DNA of 64,000 nt from an uncultured Bacteroides sp. (GCA_959606905.1 CAUHML010000006.1:35593-99592), one strand, 5' to 3'. Numbered from the stretch's first letter, positions 42,158 to 51,638 are shown. Program-made: numbers and translations. The notes: generated by a model from the sequence alone, not told the origin.

Positions 42158-43543
42158 ATGCTGAAACAAAAAACGCTGAAAGATAGCTTTTCACTGAGCG
42201 GGAAAGGTCTTCACACTGGACTTGACCTCACTGTTACATTTAATCCTGCTCCAGACAATCACGGATATAAAATCCAACGCATTGACCTGGAAGGACAACC
42301 AACTATCGATGCAGTAGCGGACAACGTGACGGAAACCACTCGTGGTACCGTGTTATCAAAGAACGGAGTCAAAGTAAGTACCGTAGAGCATGGTATGGCA
42401 GCCCTTTACGCATTGGGCATTGATAACTGCCTCATCCAAGTGAATGGTCCGGAATTTCCGATTCTGGACGGTAGTGCACAATATTATGTACAAGAAATAG
42501 AACGTGTAGGGACAGAAGAACAAAGCGCTGTCAAAGACTTTTATATCATCAAATCTAAAATCGAATTCCGTGATGAAGCAACCGGTTCTTCTATCATCGT
42601 ATTGCCGGATGAGAATTTTAGCCTGAATGTACTGGTTTCTTATGACTCGACAATCATCCCTAACCAGTTTGCTACACTTGAAGATATGCATAAATTCAAA
42701 GACGAAGTGGCTGCCAGCCGTACTTTCGTCTTTGTTCGCGAAATAGAGCCTCTTCTCTCTGCCGGATTGATAAAAGGCGGTGACCTGGACAATGCAATCG
42801 TTATCTACGAACGTAAAATGTCGCAAGAAAGCTATGACAAGCTGGCGGACGTAATGGGAGTTCCTCACATGGATGCCGACCAGCTGGGTTATATCAATCA
42901 TAAACCGTTGGTTTGGCCGAATGAATGTGCCCGTCACAAGTTGCTGGACGTAATCGGTGATCTTGCTTTAATCGGTAAACCGATCAAAGGCCGTATCATC
43001 GCCACCCGTCCCGGACACACAATCAACAATAAGTTTGCCCGTCAGATGCGGAAAGAAATCCGCTTGCACGAAATTCAGGCACCGACTTATGATTGTAACC
43101 GCGAACCTATAATGGATGTAAACCGCATCCGTGAACTTCTGCCGCACCGTTATCCTTTCCAACTGGTAGATAAAGTAATTGAAATTGGTGCCAACTATAT
43201 CGTAGGTGTCAAGAATATTACCGCCAACGAGCCTTTCTTCCAGGGACATTTCCCGCAAGAACCTGTTATGCCGGGAGTGCTTCAAGTAGAAGCCATGGCA
43301 CAAGTGGGAGGTCTGCTTGTCCTCAATTCCGTTGACGAACCGGAACGCTATTCTACCTATTTTATGAAGATAGACGGTGTGAAATTCCGCCAAAAGGTAG
43401 TGCCGGGAGACACGTTATTGTTCCGTGTGGAATTGCTGGCTCCGATCCGTCGTGGTATCTCCACGATGAAAGGTTATGCATTCGTCGGCGAGAAGGTGGT
43501 TTGTGAAGCGGAATTCATGGCACAAATAGTAAAAAACAAGTAA
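42158..43543 (+). CDS. lpxC/fabZ: Bifunctional LpxC-FabZ: UDP-3-O-acyl-GlcNAc deacetylase / hydroxyacyl-ACP dehydratase
   Basis: 461-residue fusion. Residues 1 to about 305 are LpxC, the zinc deacetylase that commits lipid A synthesis (zinc His in STVEHGMAALYALG; LDGSAQYYV; RHKLLDVIGDLALIG). Residues about 320-461 are FabZ (LLPHRYPFQLVDKV; catalytic His in FFQGHFPQEPVMPGV; Glu in LQVEAMAQVGG). The fusion is established in Bacteroidetes and some Chlorobi, and physically couples the two enzymes competing for hydroxyacyl-ACP. Both catalytic sites look intact. Confidence 0.97.
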   Translation: MLKQKTLKDSFSLSGKGLHTGLDLTVTFNPAPDNHGYKIQRIDLEGQPTIDAVADNVTETTRGTVLSKNGVKVSTVEHGMAALYALGIDNCLIQVNGPEFPILDGSAQYYVQEIERVGTEEQSAVKDFYIIKSKIEFRDEATGSSIIVLPDENFSLNVLVSYDSTIIPNQFATLEDMHKFKDEVAASRTFVFVREIEPLLSAGLIKGGDLDNAIVIYERKMSQESYDKLADVMGVPHMDADQLGYINHKPLVWPNECARHKLLDVIGDLALIGKPIKGRIIATRPGHTINNKFARQMRKEIRLHEIQAPTYDCNREPIMDVNRIRELLPHRYPFQLVDKVIEIGANYIVGVKNITANEPFFQGHFPQEPVMPGVLQVEAMAQVGGLLVLNSVDEPERYSTYFMKIDGVKFRQKVVPGDTLLFRVELLAPIRRGISTMKGYAFVGEKVVCEAEFMAQIVKNK

Positions 43544-43561
43544 TAATTGATATTTAAAAGC

Positions 43562-44329
43562 ATGATAAGTCCTTTAGCGTATATTCATCCCGAAGCAAAA
43601 ATCGGGGAAAATGTAGAAATTGCGCCTTTTGTATTTATAGATAAAAACGTGGTTATTGGCGACAACAATAAGATTATGGCTAATGCCAATATTTTATATG
43701 GTTCACGTATCGGTAACGGAAATACTATTTTTCCGGGAGCTGTTATCGGAGCCATTCCGCAAGACCTCAAGTTTCGCGGTGAAGAGTCAACAGCCGAAAT
43801 CGGAGACAATAATCTGATTCGCGAAAATGTCACGATCAACCGTGGTACAGCAGCTAAAGGGCGCACAATCGTGGGCAACAATAACTTACTAATGGAAGGT
43901 GTACACGTGGCACACGATGCGCTGGTTGGTAACGGATGTATCATTGGGAACTCTACCAAAATGGCAGGTGAAATCGTGATTGATGATAACGCTATTGTTA
44001 GTGCCAATGTATTGATGCACCAGTTCTGTCATGTAGGCAGTCATGTAATGATTCAGGGCGGATGCCGCTTCAGCAAGGATATTCCTCCTTATATTATTGC
44101 AGGACGCGAACCGATCGCTTTCAGCGGCATCAACATTATCGGCTTGCGCCGTCGCGGTTTCGCCAACGAAGTGATTGAGAATATTCACAATGCATATCGT
44201 ATCATCTACCAGAGTGGACTGAACACGACTGAAGCATTGAAGAAAATCGAAGATGAATTTGAAAAGAGTCCCGAGATTGACTATATCATTGAATTCATCC
44301 GCAACTCGGAGCGTGGAATTATTAAATAA
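43562..44329 (+). CDS. lpxA: UDP-N-acetylglucosamine acyltransferase LpxA
   Basis: 255-residue LpxA, first step of lipid A synthesis. I use ATG 43562, since an in-frame TTG at 43547 would add only five residues not typical of the family. Hexapeptide repeats fill residues 5-190. The catalytic His sits in GVHVAHDALVGNG. NIIGLRRRGFANEVI marks the C-terminal domain. Eighteen bp after lpxC-fabZ. Confidence 0.96.
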   Translation: MISPLAYIHPEAKIGENVEIAPFVFIDKNVVIGDNNKIMANANILYGSRIGNGNTIFPGAVIGAIPQDLKFRGEESTAEIGDNNLIRENVTINRGTAAKGRTIVGNNNLLMEGVHVAHDALVGNGCIIGNSTKMAGEIVIDDNAIVSANVLMHQFCHVGSHVMIQGGCRFSKDIPPYIIAGREPIAFSGINIIGLRRRGFANEVIENIHNAYRIIYQSGLNTTEALKKIEDEFEKSPEIDYIIEFIRNSERGIIK

Positions 44330-44350
44330 ACACTTCAAAATAGTCATATT

Positions 44351-44908
44351 ATGATATACAGATTTACTATCATATCTGATGAAGTTGACGATTTTGTCAG
44401 AGAAATACAAATTGATCCGGAAGCAACATTCTTCGACTTCCATGAAGCTATACTGAAATCAGTAGGGTATGCTAATGACCAGATGACTTCTTTCTTTATC
44501 TGCGACGATGATTGGGAAAAAGAAAAAGAAGTGACTTTGGAAGAAATGGATGATAATCCGGAAATAGACAGCTGGGTGATGAAAGAAACTCCGATCAGCG
44601 AACTGATAGAGGACGAAAAACAAAAGTTACTGTATGTGTTCGACTACATGACAGAACGTTGTTTCTTCATCGAACTGACAGAAATTATCACCGGTAAAGA
44701 TATGAATGGTGCTAAATGTACTAAGAAAGCCGGAGAAGCTCCCAAACAGACTGTTGATTTTGAAGAAATGGCCGCAGCCGGTGGCTCGCTCGACCTCGAC
44801 GAAAACTTTTACGGAGATCAAGACTTCGACATGGAGGACTTCGATCAGGAAGGTTTTGACATAGGAGGAGGCGACGCTGGCAACCCATACGAAGAAGATA
44901 AATTCTAA
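44351..44908 (+). CDS. Plasmid pRiA4b ORF-3-like protein
   Basis: 185-residue acidic soluble protein. Residues 1-130 match the pRiA4b ORF-3 family pattern (YRFTIISDEVDDFVREIQID, FFDFHEAILKSVGY, MTSFFICDDDWEKEKEVTL, LLYVFDYMTERCFFIEL). The C-terminal tail is strikingly Asp/Glu/Phe/Gly-rich. Despite the family name nothing here marks a mobile element. It is 21 bp after lpxA and ends in a terminator. Function unknown. Confidence 0.85.
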   Translation: MIYRFTIISDEVDDFVREIQIDPEATFFDFHEAILKSVGYANDQMTSFFICDDDWEKEKEVTLEEMDDNPEIDSWVMKETPISELIEDEKQKLLYVFDYMTERCFFIELTEIITGKDMNGAKCTKKAGEAPKQTVDFEEMAAAGGSLDLDENFYGDQDFDMEDFDQEGFDIGGGDAGNPYEEDKF

Positions 44909-44923
44909 GTCTTAAATATCAAG

Positions 44924-44976
44924 TATCAGGTATTAATTGCTATGCAGTGCCGGGCAGTTAATACCTGATATTTTTT
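44924..44976 (+). terminator. Terminator of the lpx operon
   Basis: A perfect 13-bp stem (44924-44936 with 44958-44970) followed by six Ts. Confidence 0.9.
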
Positions 44977-45025
44977 AATTCCATGTTTTAGTACTCAACA
45001 ACCGATACTTACTACTTTTAACCCC

Positions 45026-45913
45026 ATGCCCACTCTCATCGTTCTGATAGGACCCACAGGCGTAGGAAAAACAGAATTAAGCCTGCGATTAGCCGAGAAT
45101 TTTCAGACTCATATCGTGTCTGCCGATTCTAGACAGTTATATGCTGAACTGAAAATAGGGACAGCCACTCCTACTCCCGAACAACTCGAACGTGTGCCGC
45201 ATCACTTGGTAGGAACGCTTCATCTTACAGACTATTATAGCGCCGCGCAATATGAGACGGAAGCAATGGAGATTCTCGAAAAGTTATTCATGCAGCATGA
45301 GGTTGTTGTCTTGACGGGCGGTTCAATGATGTATGTGGATGCTATTTGCAAAGGTATTGACGATATTCCTACCGTAGACGCGGAAACCCGTCAGCTCATG
45401 TTGCAGAAATACGAGGAAGAAGGGCTTGAACAACTCTGTGCGGAACTCCGGTTACTAGATCCGGAGTATTATCGTATTGTGGATTTGAAAAATCCAAAAC
45501 GGGTGATTCATGCACTGGAAATCTGCTATATGACCGGACGTACTTACACCTCTTTCCGCACACAACAAAAGAAAAAACGTCCTTTCCATATCATCAAAGT
45601 CGGTTTAACCCGCGACCGGGAAGAACTTTATGACCGTATCAACCGTCGGGTAGACCAAATGATGCAAGAAGGATTACTGGAAGAAGTACGTTCCGTACTT
45701 CCTTACCGACATCTCAATTCACTCAATACAGTAGGCTACAAAGAACTGTTCAAATATCTGGACGGAGAATGGGAACTTCCTTTCGCTATCGAAAAGATAA
45801 AACAAAATTCGCGCATTTACTCACGCAAACAAATGACTTGGTTTAAGCGGGACGAGGAAATACGTTGGTTTCATCCGGAACAAGAAACGGAGATACTTTC
45901 GTACCTCCGTTAA
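45026..45913 (+). CDS. miaA: tRNA dimethylallyltransferase MiaA
   Basis: 295-residue enzyme that prenylates A37 of tRNAs reading UNN codons. P-loop [11 protein letters not shown] is at about residues 8-18; [19 protein letters not shown] and [19 protein letters not shown] are family blocks; [16 protein letters not shown] lies near the end. It starts after the lpx terminator, so probably has its own promoter (near-match TACTTTTA about 10 nt before the ATG is too close to be certain). Confidence 0.95.
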   Translation: MPTLIVLIGPTGVGKTELSLRLAENFQTHIVSADSRQLYAELKIGTATPTPEQLERVPHHLVGTLHLTDYYSAAQYETEAMEILEKLFMQHEVVVLTGGSMMYVDAICKGIDDIPTVDAETRQLMLQKYEEEGLEQLCAELRLLDPEYYRIVDLKNPKRVIHALEICYMTGRTYTSFRTQQKKKRPFHIIKVGLTRDREELYDRINRRVDQMMQEGLLEEVRSVLPYRHLNSLNTVGYKELFKYLDGEWELPFAIEKIKQNSRIYSRKQMTWFKRDEEIRWFHPEQETEILSYLR

Positions 45914-45939
45914 AAAAAGATCATATTGAGTAAAAACTT

Positions 45940-46383
45940 TTATTTACCCAGTTTCGATACTTTCTGATAAACTTCACGGTAAACACTGTTGCCTAATTGG
46001 AATAAAAGCGTCATTCGTTTTCCGTCAATCCGGTAGGATATAGGAACAAGAGCTGATGCGGTTCTTCCATATTCATTATGCAATACCTCACAATAAAGTC
46101 CTTCTGCAATAATATTATACTCACCCGAACGAGTAATCTTATAAGGACAAAATACGCTTCCCGTACCTCTGTTTCCTGCTTCTAAGTACATTGCATTTTT
46201 AACATAGGCATCTACATTATAAAATTTGCCTTCTTTATCAAGTACCTTATATCTGGTCACTTGTGAAGTAGCGTCATTCTGAACAAGTCTCCAGATACCT
46301 TTTAAGTTTTGGCTCATACAAAGATTGGGCATAAGAAAAAGAAATGAAACAGCCAACAAAATCTTACATAAATTTCCTTTCAT
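45940..46383 (-). CDS. Small exported protein, DUF4488-like
   Basis: 147-residue exported protein with a signal peptide ending near LCMSQ. The mature protein begins NLKGIWRLVQ and is beta-rich, recalling lipocalin-like or DUF4488 domains of Bacteroides (LKGxWxLxQ starts). Convergent with miaA, 27 bp apart. No catalytic motif. Function unknown, and family label tentative. Confidence 0.65.
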   Translation of the reverse strand: MKGNLCKILLAVSFLFLMPNLCMSQNLKGIWRLVQNDATSQVTRYKVLDKEGKFYNVDAYVKNAMYLEAGNRGTGSVFCPYKITRSGEYNIIAEGLYCEVLHNEYGRTASALVPISYRIDGKRMTLLFQLGNSVYREVYQKVSKLGK

Positions 46384-46474
46384 AATAAATAGAATTTAAA
46401 GTTCAACATATATTTATTCTTTAATTTAATCAGCACAACAACCTTGCGTATGAGTTCGTCGCTAGCTTATAAAA

Positions 46475-49066
46475 TCATTCTTGTTTATCTTTCAAAATGA
46501 CTTTAAGTGTAGGCTTCACTTTAACTTCAATGGTAGGCTTTCCATTATGACCCACCAGAAGCACACCGTTTTTAGGGGCTTTTATAGTAAAGCGCCCTAT
46601 TGAATCTGTTCTTTCCGTAAATCTCGTACCTCTTACATTTACAATAGCGAATGTCGGTTTCTCGTCCTCATTATACACTACTCCGGTCACGGTAATCCAG
46701 TCAGAACGGTACTTATCTGTTTTCAAACGTACAATTTTCTCTTTGCCCGCTTGATCTAAAGACACTGCTTTAATTGTCTTTATAGACATTCCTTTCAATT
46801 TCGATTTTTCGACTTCATCATCGTCTATACAATAAATAATCTTTCCTTCTACCCCTTCTGCGACACTTTCTGCCAGTTCCAAAGCATCAGCATAAGGTTT
46901 TTCCGGATTATCTTTTTTAAATTGATACTCTCCTTCCGTAAGCAAAGTAACAATTATCACTCCATTTTTTCCTTTTTCCCCATAAATAGATGTAGCAGTT
47001 TTATCTTTCAATATAGAAAAACTTTTAATACGGTCAGGAGCTATCTTAGACAAAGCTTCTTTATCCGATACTTCTTTATCATTAATAATGATTAAGGGTT
47101 GTTTGCCCTCTTCAACTCCATAAAGAGTCAAACTATTTCCGACTTTAGTACCGGAAGATAAAGTTCCGGTCGTTTTCAGACTAACGGATGTCTCAGGAAA
47201 CAATTTAACCACATCCTGTTCCATTCGTATTGACATTTCAGAAGTTACGGCTGCTTTCACCGTTTTATATCCAATAAATGAGAACCACAAATAACTATCC
47301 TTCGGCGTTTTCAGACGAAAGCGGCCATTTGCATCTGTTATTGCGCCAATAGTTGTATTAGGAACGACTATGCTTACTCCGGCTTTAGGCTGGCCCTGCT
47401 CGTCAGTAACAATTCCTGTGACAAGAAAGTCCGGCACAGTATTTGTTTCAGTCGCTTTGATCTCAGTAAAAGTGCTGATGTCTTGTACACGTGTTTTCCC
47501 CTCCCTGCGAGTGGTAACAAGTATCACCCCATTTGCACCACGCTTGCCATATAAACCAATAGATGCACTATCTTTCAGTACCGAGAAACTTTCTATTATC
47601 CCTCTATCTATTTTTTCGAAAGTCTCCATACTCATTTCCTTGCCATCGACCATAATTAACGGCTTCTTATTCTCCGGAAATCTGATATCTCCAAACCTCA
47701 CCGGAACGGAATATTTCACAGACACAGGCATACCACGTTGCTTTCCGGGAATCCAGGCCGGCATTTCACTCACAATTCTTTCAGCCTCTTTAGTTAAGAT
47801 AGGTTGGTCGGACTGAAGCGCTCGCACATCCTTTACTTTCCCGCTTTCAGATACAGTGAAACCGACTATCACACTACCTCCGGCTTTCCCTTTCACATCA
47901 GAACTTTTTGTTTTATTCTCCAAATACTTATACAACGCATTCATACCACCCGGATATTCAGGCATTTGCTCCACCACTTCAAAAACAACTAATTCTTCAT
48001 TACCTTTCGTTTTTGCCGCACGATTTTCAGCACTAACCTTGGCCTTACTATCGCCATGTGACACTTTTACAGTATCTTGCAGCACATTTTCTGTATCTCT
48101 CAACACATTTTCTTGCACAATCTCGGCCAAATCATTAACTTTGACGGCAGAAATTTCTTCTACTTTTTCGGAGATTTCGGGACGGGCAAAAGCAGTTACT
48201 GCAATAGCTGCCAATGGAAGCACATACAAGTACTTCAACCGTGCCCATGGATTTGATTTTTCTTTTAACATCATAGTGATACGTTTTTTAAGTTTACTGT
48301 GATTAAAGCTGTTGGCCATAGAGTAGAGCCTTGTGCCAACGGCTTTTTTTATTAATAATAGTTGATATTCTTTCGCGTTTACACCTTCATTGATAACAGT
48401 CTCGTCGGCTTCATACTCATGGATATTCTGCAACTCCTGTTTCAACAGCCATGCACCGGGGTTGAACCATTGGAAAAAGATACAGATATCAGCTACCAAT
48501 AAATCAATAGAATGCCGATGACGGATATGTGCTGCTTCATGAATCAGAATTTCCCGCCCGTTCTCCTCCAAATCCTTCCGGCTGATAACGATATACTTCA
48601 TCCAACTGAACGGAGCTATCTCCTGTTCGTGGACAACAAGTGTTGTTCCATTCTCCAACTTTTCCCGTTTACCGGAATGTATTAACCTGAAAAGACGGAT
48701 CAAAGAGTATAGATTGCGGCAAGCAAAGAAGATAATGCCGGCCAGATAAACAAGCAGAAGAATCTCTATCCAGGACAAGGAAGCGACTTCGTATACTGCC
48801 ACTCCGCCGGTTGCATCGACAGTCGCGGGTTCCATTTCTGCCATTAGCAACACCTGCTCAATGGTGAGCATTGTTTGTTGTACTTCAACCTGATGGTTCG
48901 TGGTTACTTCAATGAAGGGAATGAGCAATGACAAAAACAGTACGCCCAATAAAGCAACACGATTAAAGCGATGAAAAGTTTCTTTGCTAAGTAAGACCCG
49001 AAAAAACAGGTAAAACAAGACAAGGCAAACTGATGATTTTAATATATAGATAAAGAATGCTCCCAT
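46475..49066 (-). CDS. M56 (BlaR1-like) sensor metallopeptidase fused to TonB_C, plug-like and carboxypeptidase-regulatory domains
   Basis: 863-residue membrane protein. The N-terminal 310 residues are an M56 peptidase unit: TM helices near 5-25, 35-55, 100-118 and 280-295, with HEAAH at 176-180 and an EYEADETV third-ligand region. A TonB-C-like domain follows (about 365-455, YPGGMNALYKYL ... MPAWIPGKQRG). Then come two receptor-plug-like segments (PLIMVDGKEM..LYGKRGANGVILVTT and PLIIINDKEV..IYGEKGKNGVIIVTL) alternating with two carboxypeptidase-regulatory-like Ig domains. It lies 51 bp after the BlaI-like repressor gene, as in BlaI/BlaR systems. The sensed signal is unknown. Confidence 0.9.
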   Translation of the reverse strand: MGAFFIYILKSSVCLVLFYLFFRVLLSKETFHRFNRVALLGVLFLSLLIPFIEVTTNHQVEVQQTMLTIEQVLLMAEMEPATVDATGGVAVYEVASLSWIEILLLVYLAGIIFFACRNLYSLIRLFRLIHSGKREKLENGTTLVVHEQEIAPFSWMKYIVISRKDLEENGREILIHEAAHIRHRHSIDLLVADICIFFQWFNPGAWLLKQELQNIHEYEADETVINEGVNAKEYQLLLIKKAVGTRLYSMANSFNHSKLKKRITMMLKEKSNPWARLKYLYVLPLAAIAVTAFARPEISEKVEEISAVKVNDLAEIVQENVLRDTENVLQDTVKVSHGDSKAKVSAENRAAKTKGNEELVVFEVVEQMPEYPGGMNALYKYLENKTKSSDVKGKAGGSVIVGFTVSESGKVKDVRALQSDQPILTKEAERIVSEMPAWIPGKQRGMPVSVKYSVPVRFGDIRFPENKKPLIMVDGKEMSMETFEKIDRGIIESFSVLKDSASIGLYGKRGANGVILVTTRREGKTRVQDISTFTEIKATETNTVPDFLVTGIVTDEQGQPKAGVSIVVPNTTIGAITDANGRFRLKTPKDSYLWFSFIGYKTVKAAVTSEMSIRMEQDVVKLFPETSVSLKTTGTLSSGTKVGNSLTLYGVEEGKQPLIIINDKEVSDKEALSKIAPDRIKSFSILKDKTATSIYGEKGKNGVIIVTLLTEGEYQFKKDNPEKPYADALELAESVAEGVEGKIIYCIDDDEVEKSKLKGMSIKTIKAVSLDQAGKEKIVRLKTDKYRSDWITVTGVVYNEDEKPTFAIVNVRGTRFTERTDSIGRFTIKAPKNGVLLVGHNGKPTIEVKVKPTLKVILKDKQE

Positions 49067-49117
49067 AGTATAGATTGTCGTTTTATTAATTGGTGTTCAT
49101 TAAATAGTGTTCTCAGG

Positions 49118-49486
49118 TCAGCCTTTCCTGTCCGCCTTCTCTACCTCTTGAATCAATTGTCTAAGTTCATCCAAAGAAATATCTTCTTCTTTGACTAAAG
49201 ACGAAACTGCATTCAGGTAGGAATTATTAAAATACTTACTGATTACATTCCGAAGTGTTCCTTTACGAAAATCTTCTTCACTGACGATCGGATAGTATTG
49301 ATAAGTATTCCCAAAAATATAATGAGCCAGAAAGCCTTTATCTTCCAGCCCGCGCACAATCGTTGATAAGGTGTTAAAATGCGGCTTCGGTTCTTCATAG
49401 AAAGCCAACATTTCTTTCACAAACAAGGGACCCTTTTCCCAAAAAAATCCCATGATTTCTTCTTCCTTTGCTGTTAATCCTTTCAT
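49118..49486 (-). CDS. BlaI/MecI-family transcriptional repressor
   Basis: 122-residue winged-helix repressor. MKGLTAKEEEIMGFFWEKGPLFVKEML and FNTLSTIVRGLEDKGFLAH give the HTH and wing of BlaI/MecI. The C-terminal helices serve for dimerisation and for cleavage by the partner peptidase. It controls the M56 gene downstream and probably itself through the dyads at 49523-49573. No beta-lactamase gene is nearby, so the target may be cell-envelope stress. Confidence 0.93.
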   Translation of the reverse strand: MKGLTAKEEEIMGFFWEKGPLFVKEMLAFYEEPKPHFNTLSTIVRGLEDKGFLAHYIFGNTYQYYPIVSEEDFRKGTLRNVISKYFNNSYLNAVSSLVKEEDISLDELRQLIQEVEKADRKG

Positions 49487-49522
49487 ACCTGCATCTTTGT
49501 TTGATGCAAATAACGAGAAGTT

Positions 49523-49573
49523 TTAGTTTATAAACTAATTTTTCTAGTTAATATAAACTAAAAGATATAGTTT
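49523..49573 (-). promoter_or_regulatory. BlaI-type operator dyads
   Basis: A perfect 16-bp palindrome TTAGTTTATAAACTAA (49523-49538) and an imperfect one (49545-49560, TAGTT/AACTA arms), centred 22 bp apart, plus another TAGTTT half-site at 49568-49573. They lie 37-87 bp upstream of the repressor start. Confidence 0.8.
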
Positions 49574-49625
49574 AAAAGATGACAAGCCTGTAAAAGGCTC
49601 TATCAAAGATAAATTCTTCATTCTT

Positions 49626-49928
49626 TTACCCCCACAGTTTATCAACAATAAAATTCCCTATAAAGAATAAATCGCCCATAAAGACGATACTGAATACCAG
49701 AAAAATGAAACAGGTACTCCAACGAGCTCCCCCATTTTCTTCACCGCTTTTGATACGGAGCAAGGAGCTATGCAAGCAATCACCTGCTATGAACAACACA
49801 AACAAGCTCGGTATCAAGTCACCCCATGACACCAACCACAAGTTATCACCCTTTCCCATTAGGAATGTCAATGCCACGGCCAACAAGAAGACGGAAGCAT
49901 ACTGCAAGTCTTTTCTCTTTGAATTCAT
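49626..49928 (-). CDS. Small membrane protein of unknown function
   Basis: 100-residue protein with hydrophobic helices at about 10-25, 30-48 and 72-92. I use the ATG at 49928 (MNSKRKDLQYASVFLL), where the membrane protein begins. An in-frame ATG at 50000 would add 24 residues and cannot be excluded, since the -7 box at 50046-50053 lies upstream of both. No family recognised. Confidence 0.6.
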   Translation of the reverse strand: MNSKRKDLQYASVFLLAVALTFLMGKGDNLWLVSWGDLIPSLFVLFIAGDCLHSSLLRIKSGEENGGARWSTCFIFLVFSIVFMGDLFFIGNFIVDKLWG

Positions 49929-50045
49929 AGTGGTAATATTTAAAGTACTTTTCACAAAGATATTGAATCTCATTAAATATCCTCTATCAAATCCATACAA
50001 AAAATCAGTATCATTACATATTTTACTTGCCTTTATCTGTCACTA

Positions 50046-50053
50046 CAAAAGTA
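50046..50053 (-). promoter_or_regulatory. -7 box for small membrane protein gene
   Basis: TACTTTTG on the minus strand, a full TAnnTTTG match; -33 not clear. Confidence 0.45.
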
Positions 50054-50169
50054 AATGAACAAGCAGACACAAGACGAAAGGCAGAGCTCCTTCATCCACT
50101 AACACTGATGAACAGGGAAAGATGAAGGAATGAACGGATCATGAGATATTTCACCAAACCAATGAAACT

Positions 50170-50391
50170 CTAATCCTCCACTTGCTCTCCTTCAGATTCT
50201 TCCGGTTTATTTCCGGTTTTAGAAGACTTCTTTTTTAATCGGCCACTTTTTCTCAAGGCTTCGGCAATAATCCACTGAAGTTGCCCGTTTGTACTACGAA
50301 ACTCATCAGCCGCCCATTTTTCAATGGCGTCCATTGTTTCAGTATCCACTCGCAAAACAAAACTCTTTATTGAAGATTCCTTTTTAGCCAC
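50170..50391 (-). CDS. Ribbon-helix-helix (Arc-like) DNA-binding protein
   Basis: 73-residue protein starting with GTG. SIKSFVLRVDTETMDAIEKWAADEFRSTNGQLQWIIAEAL matches the Arc/CopG ribbon-helix-helix fold over residues 7-46; the tail is charged and disordered. It is 29 bp after the SPFH gene on the same strand. In many Bacteroides an Arc-like protein accompanies this SPFH protein, perhaps as regulator or partner; that role is inferred. Confidence 0.82.
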   Translation of the reverse strand: MAKKESSIKSFVLRVDTETMDAIEKWAADEFRSTNGQLQWIIAEALRKSGRLKKKSSKTGNKPEESEGEQVED

Positions 50392-50420
50392 TTCTATTTT
50401 ACCTTCTTATTTATAGTTTA

Positions 50421-51368
50421 TCAATGATTCAGCGTACCTGTATTCACAACCGGTTGCGCAGCTTCGTCCGCACAAAGCACCACTAGCAAATTACTCACCA
50501 TGGCAGCTTTCTTTTCCTCATCCAGTTCAACAATTTCCTCTTCAGAAAGTTTATGCAATGCCATACGTACCATTGAAACAGCACCTTCAACTATCTTTTC
50601 GCGAGCACTGATGATAGCCGACGCCTGCTGACGGCGTAACATAACTGCTGCAATCTCCGGAGCATAAGCCAAATAATTAATACGGGCTTCCACTATCTCC
50701 ATACCTGCCATGGCCAGACGTTCATTCAACTTTTGTTCCAACTGCTCGTTAATTTCATCACCGCCACTACGTAACGTCAATTCATCCAAATCCGCTTCGT
50801 TGTCGTCATAAGCATACAGTCCCGCTACCTGACGAAGCGCAGCGTCACTTTGCACACGAACAAAATCCTCAAAGGCATTCATTCGCCCGGCAACAGTCAC
50901 AGTCATCTGTCCGCTCCCTCTATTATCCGCCATTGTCTGCGCATCAATTTCGAACATAGCTTTATAAGTGTCTTTCAGTTTCCAGACAAGCACCAGACCG
51001 ATCAAAATAGGATTACCAATCTTGTCATTTACTTTAATAGGCTCCACATCCAAGTTACGGGCACGTAAAGATAGTTTCTTCTTATTCATAAAAGGATTAA
51101 CCCAGAAAAATCCCGTTTCAGTAAACGTACCTTTATATTTCCCGAAGAATACCATGACACGGGCTTCGTTCGGTTCCTGCGAAAAATAACCCGGAATCAT
51201 CAGAACAGCTAATGCAAGAAAAAGCAATAGCAAGAAAAACATAATTATGCTTCCTTTGAAAAGCATAAAACTCACAACAACCAACAAAGGCAACACGATC
51301 AAATTAAGAAACAAGGCCAAAAAGCCATTAACAACCGCATCATCGTACTTAATTTCTTTTGTAATCAT
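50421..51368 (-). CDS. SPFH-domain membrane protein
   Basis: 315-residue membrane protein: two adjacent TM segments (about 15-60), then an SPFH/prohibitin domain (about 70-260; PNEARVMVFFGKYKGTFTETGFFWVNPF, with AYAPEIAAVMLRRQQASAIISAREKIVEGAV at its end). Distinct from the flotillin at 27710: shorter and without the long coiled coil. The C-terminal segment resembles that of YbbK/stomatin-like proteins. It has its own promoter and is paired with the ribbon-helix-helix gene. Confidence 0.9.
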   Translation of the reverse strand: MITKEIKYDDAVVNGFLALFLNLIVLPLLVVVSFMLFKGSIIMFFLLLLFLALAVLMIPGYFSQEPNEARVMVFFGKYKGTFTETGFFWVNPFMNKKKLSLRARNLDVEPIKVNDKIGNPILIGLVLVWKLKDTYKAMFEIDAQTMADNRGSGQMTVTVAGRMNAFEDFVRVQSDAALRQVAGLYAYDDNEADLDELTLRSGGDEINEQLEQKLNERLAMAGMEIVEARINYLAYAPEIAAVMLRRQQASAIISAREKIVEGAVSMVRMALHKLSEEEIVELDEEKKAAMVSNLLVVLCADEAAQPVVNTGTLNH

Positions 51369-51399
51369 AGCATTTAATTTTGATATTATTTTGATATCA

Positions 51400-51432
51400 C
51401 AAATATATCAAATTTAGAAATTAAAAAGCAAA
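51400..51432 (-). promoter_or_regulatory. SPFH gene promoter
   Basis: On the minus strand: TTTG, 21 nt, TATATTTG (complement of 51400-51407), about 32 nt before the ATG. The remainder of 51433-51555 contains no gene. Confidence 0.6.
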
Positions 51433-51555
51433 CAAAAAGAGACTTTTTTTCCATGAGAAGGCATATTTTTAACTAAACAGCCCTGTCTTGTTCCTAAACA
51501 AATATAAAAGTTGAGGAAATAAGCGGCTATCCGAACCTAAAAAAAGAGTTTGCTC

Positions 51556-51586
51556 TTTGAGGTATTTAAGTTTATTACTATTTTTG
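51556..51586 (+). promoter_or_regulatory. Consensus promoter of DPP-IV-like gene
   Basis: TTTG (51556-51559), 19 nt, TATTTTTG (51579-51586), about 50 nt before the ATG. Confidence 0.8.
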
Positions 51587-51638
51587 CAGGATACGAATTT
51601 AAAACCTATAAACAGTAAAACATAAAACAATTCATAAA

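Noticed and set aside
44351..44908. pRiA4b ORF-3-like gene as sign of a plasmid insertion
   Set aside because: It lies inside the lpx transcription unit with the same base composition; the family name is historical.
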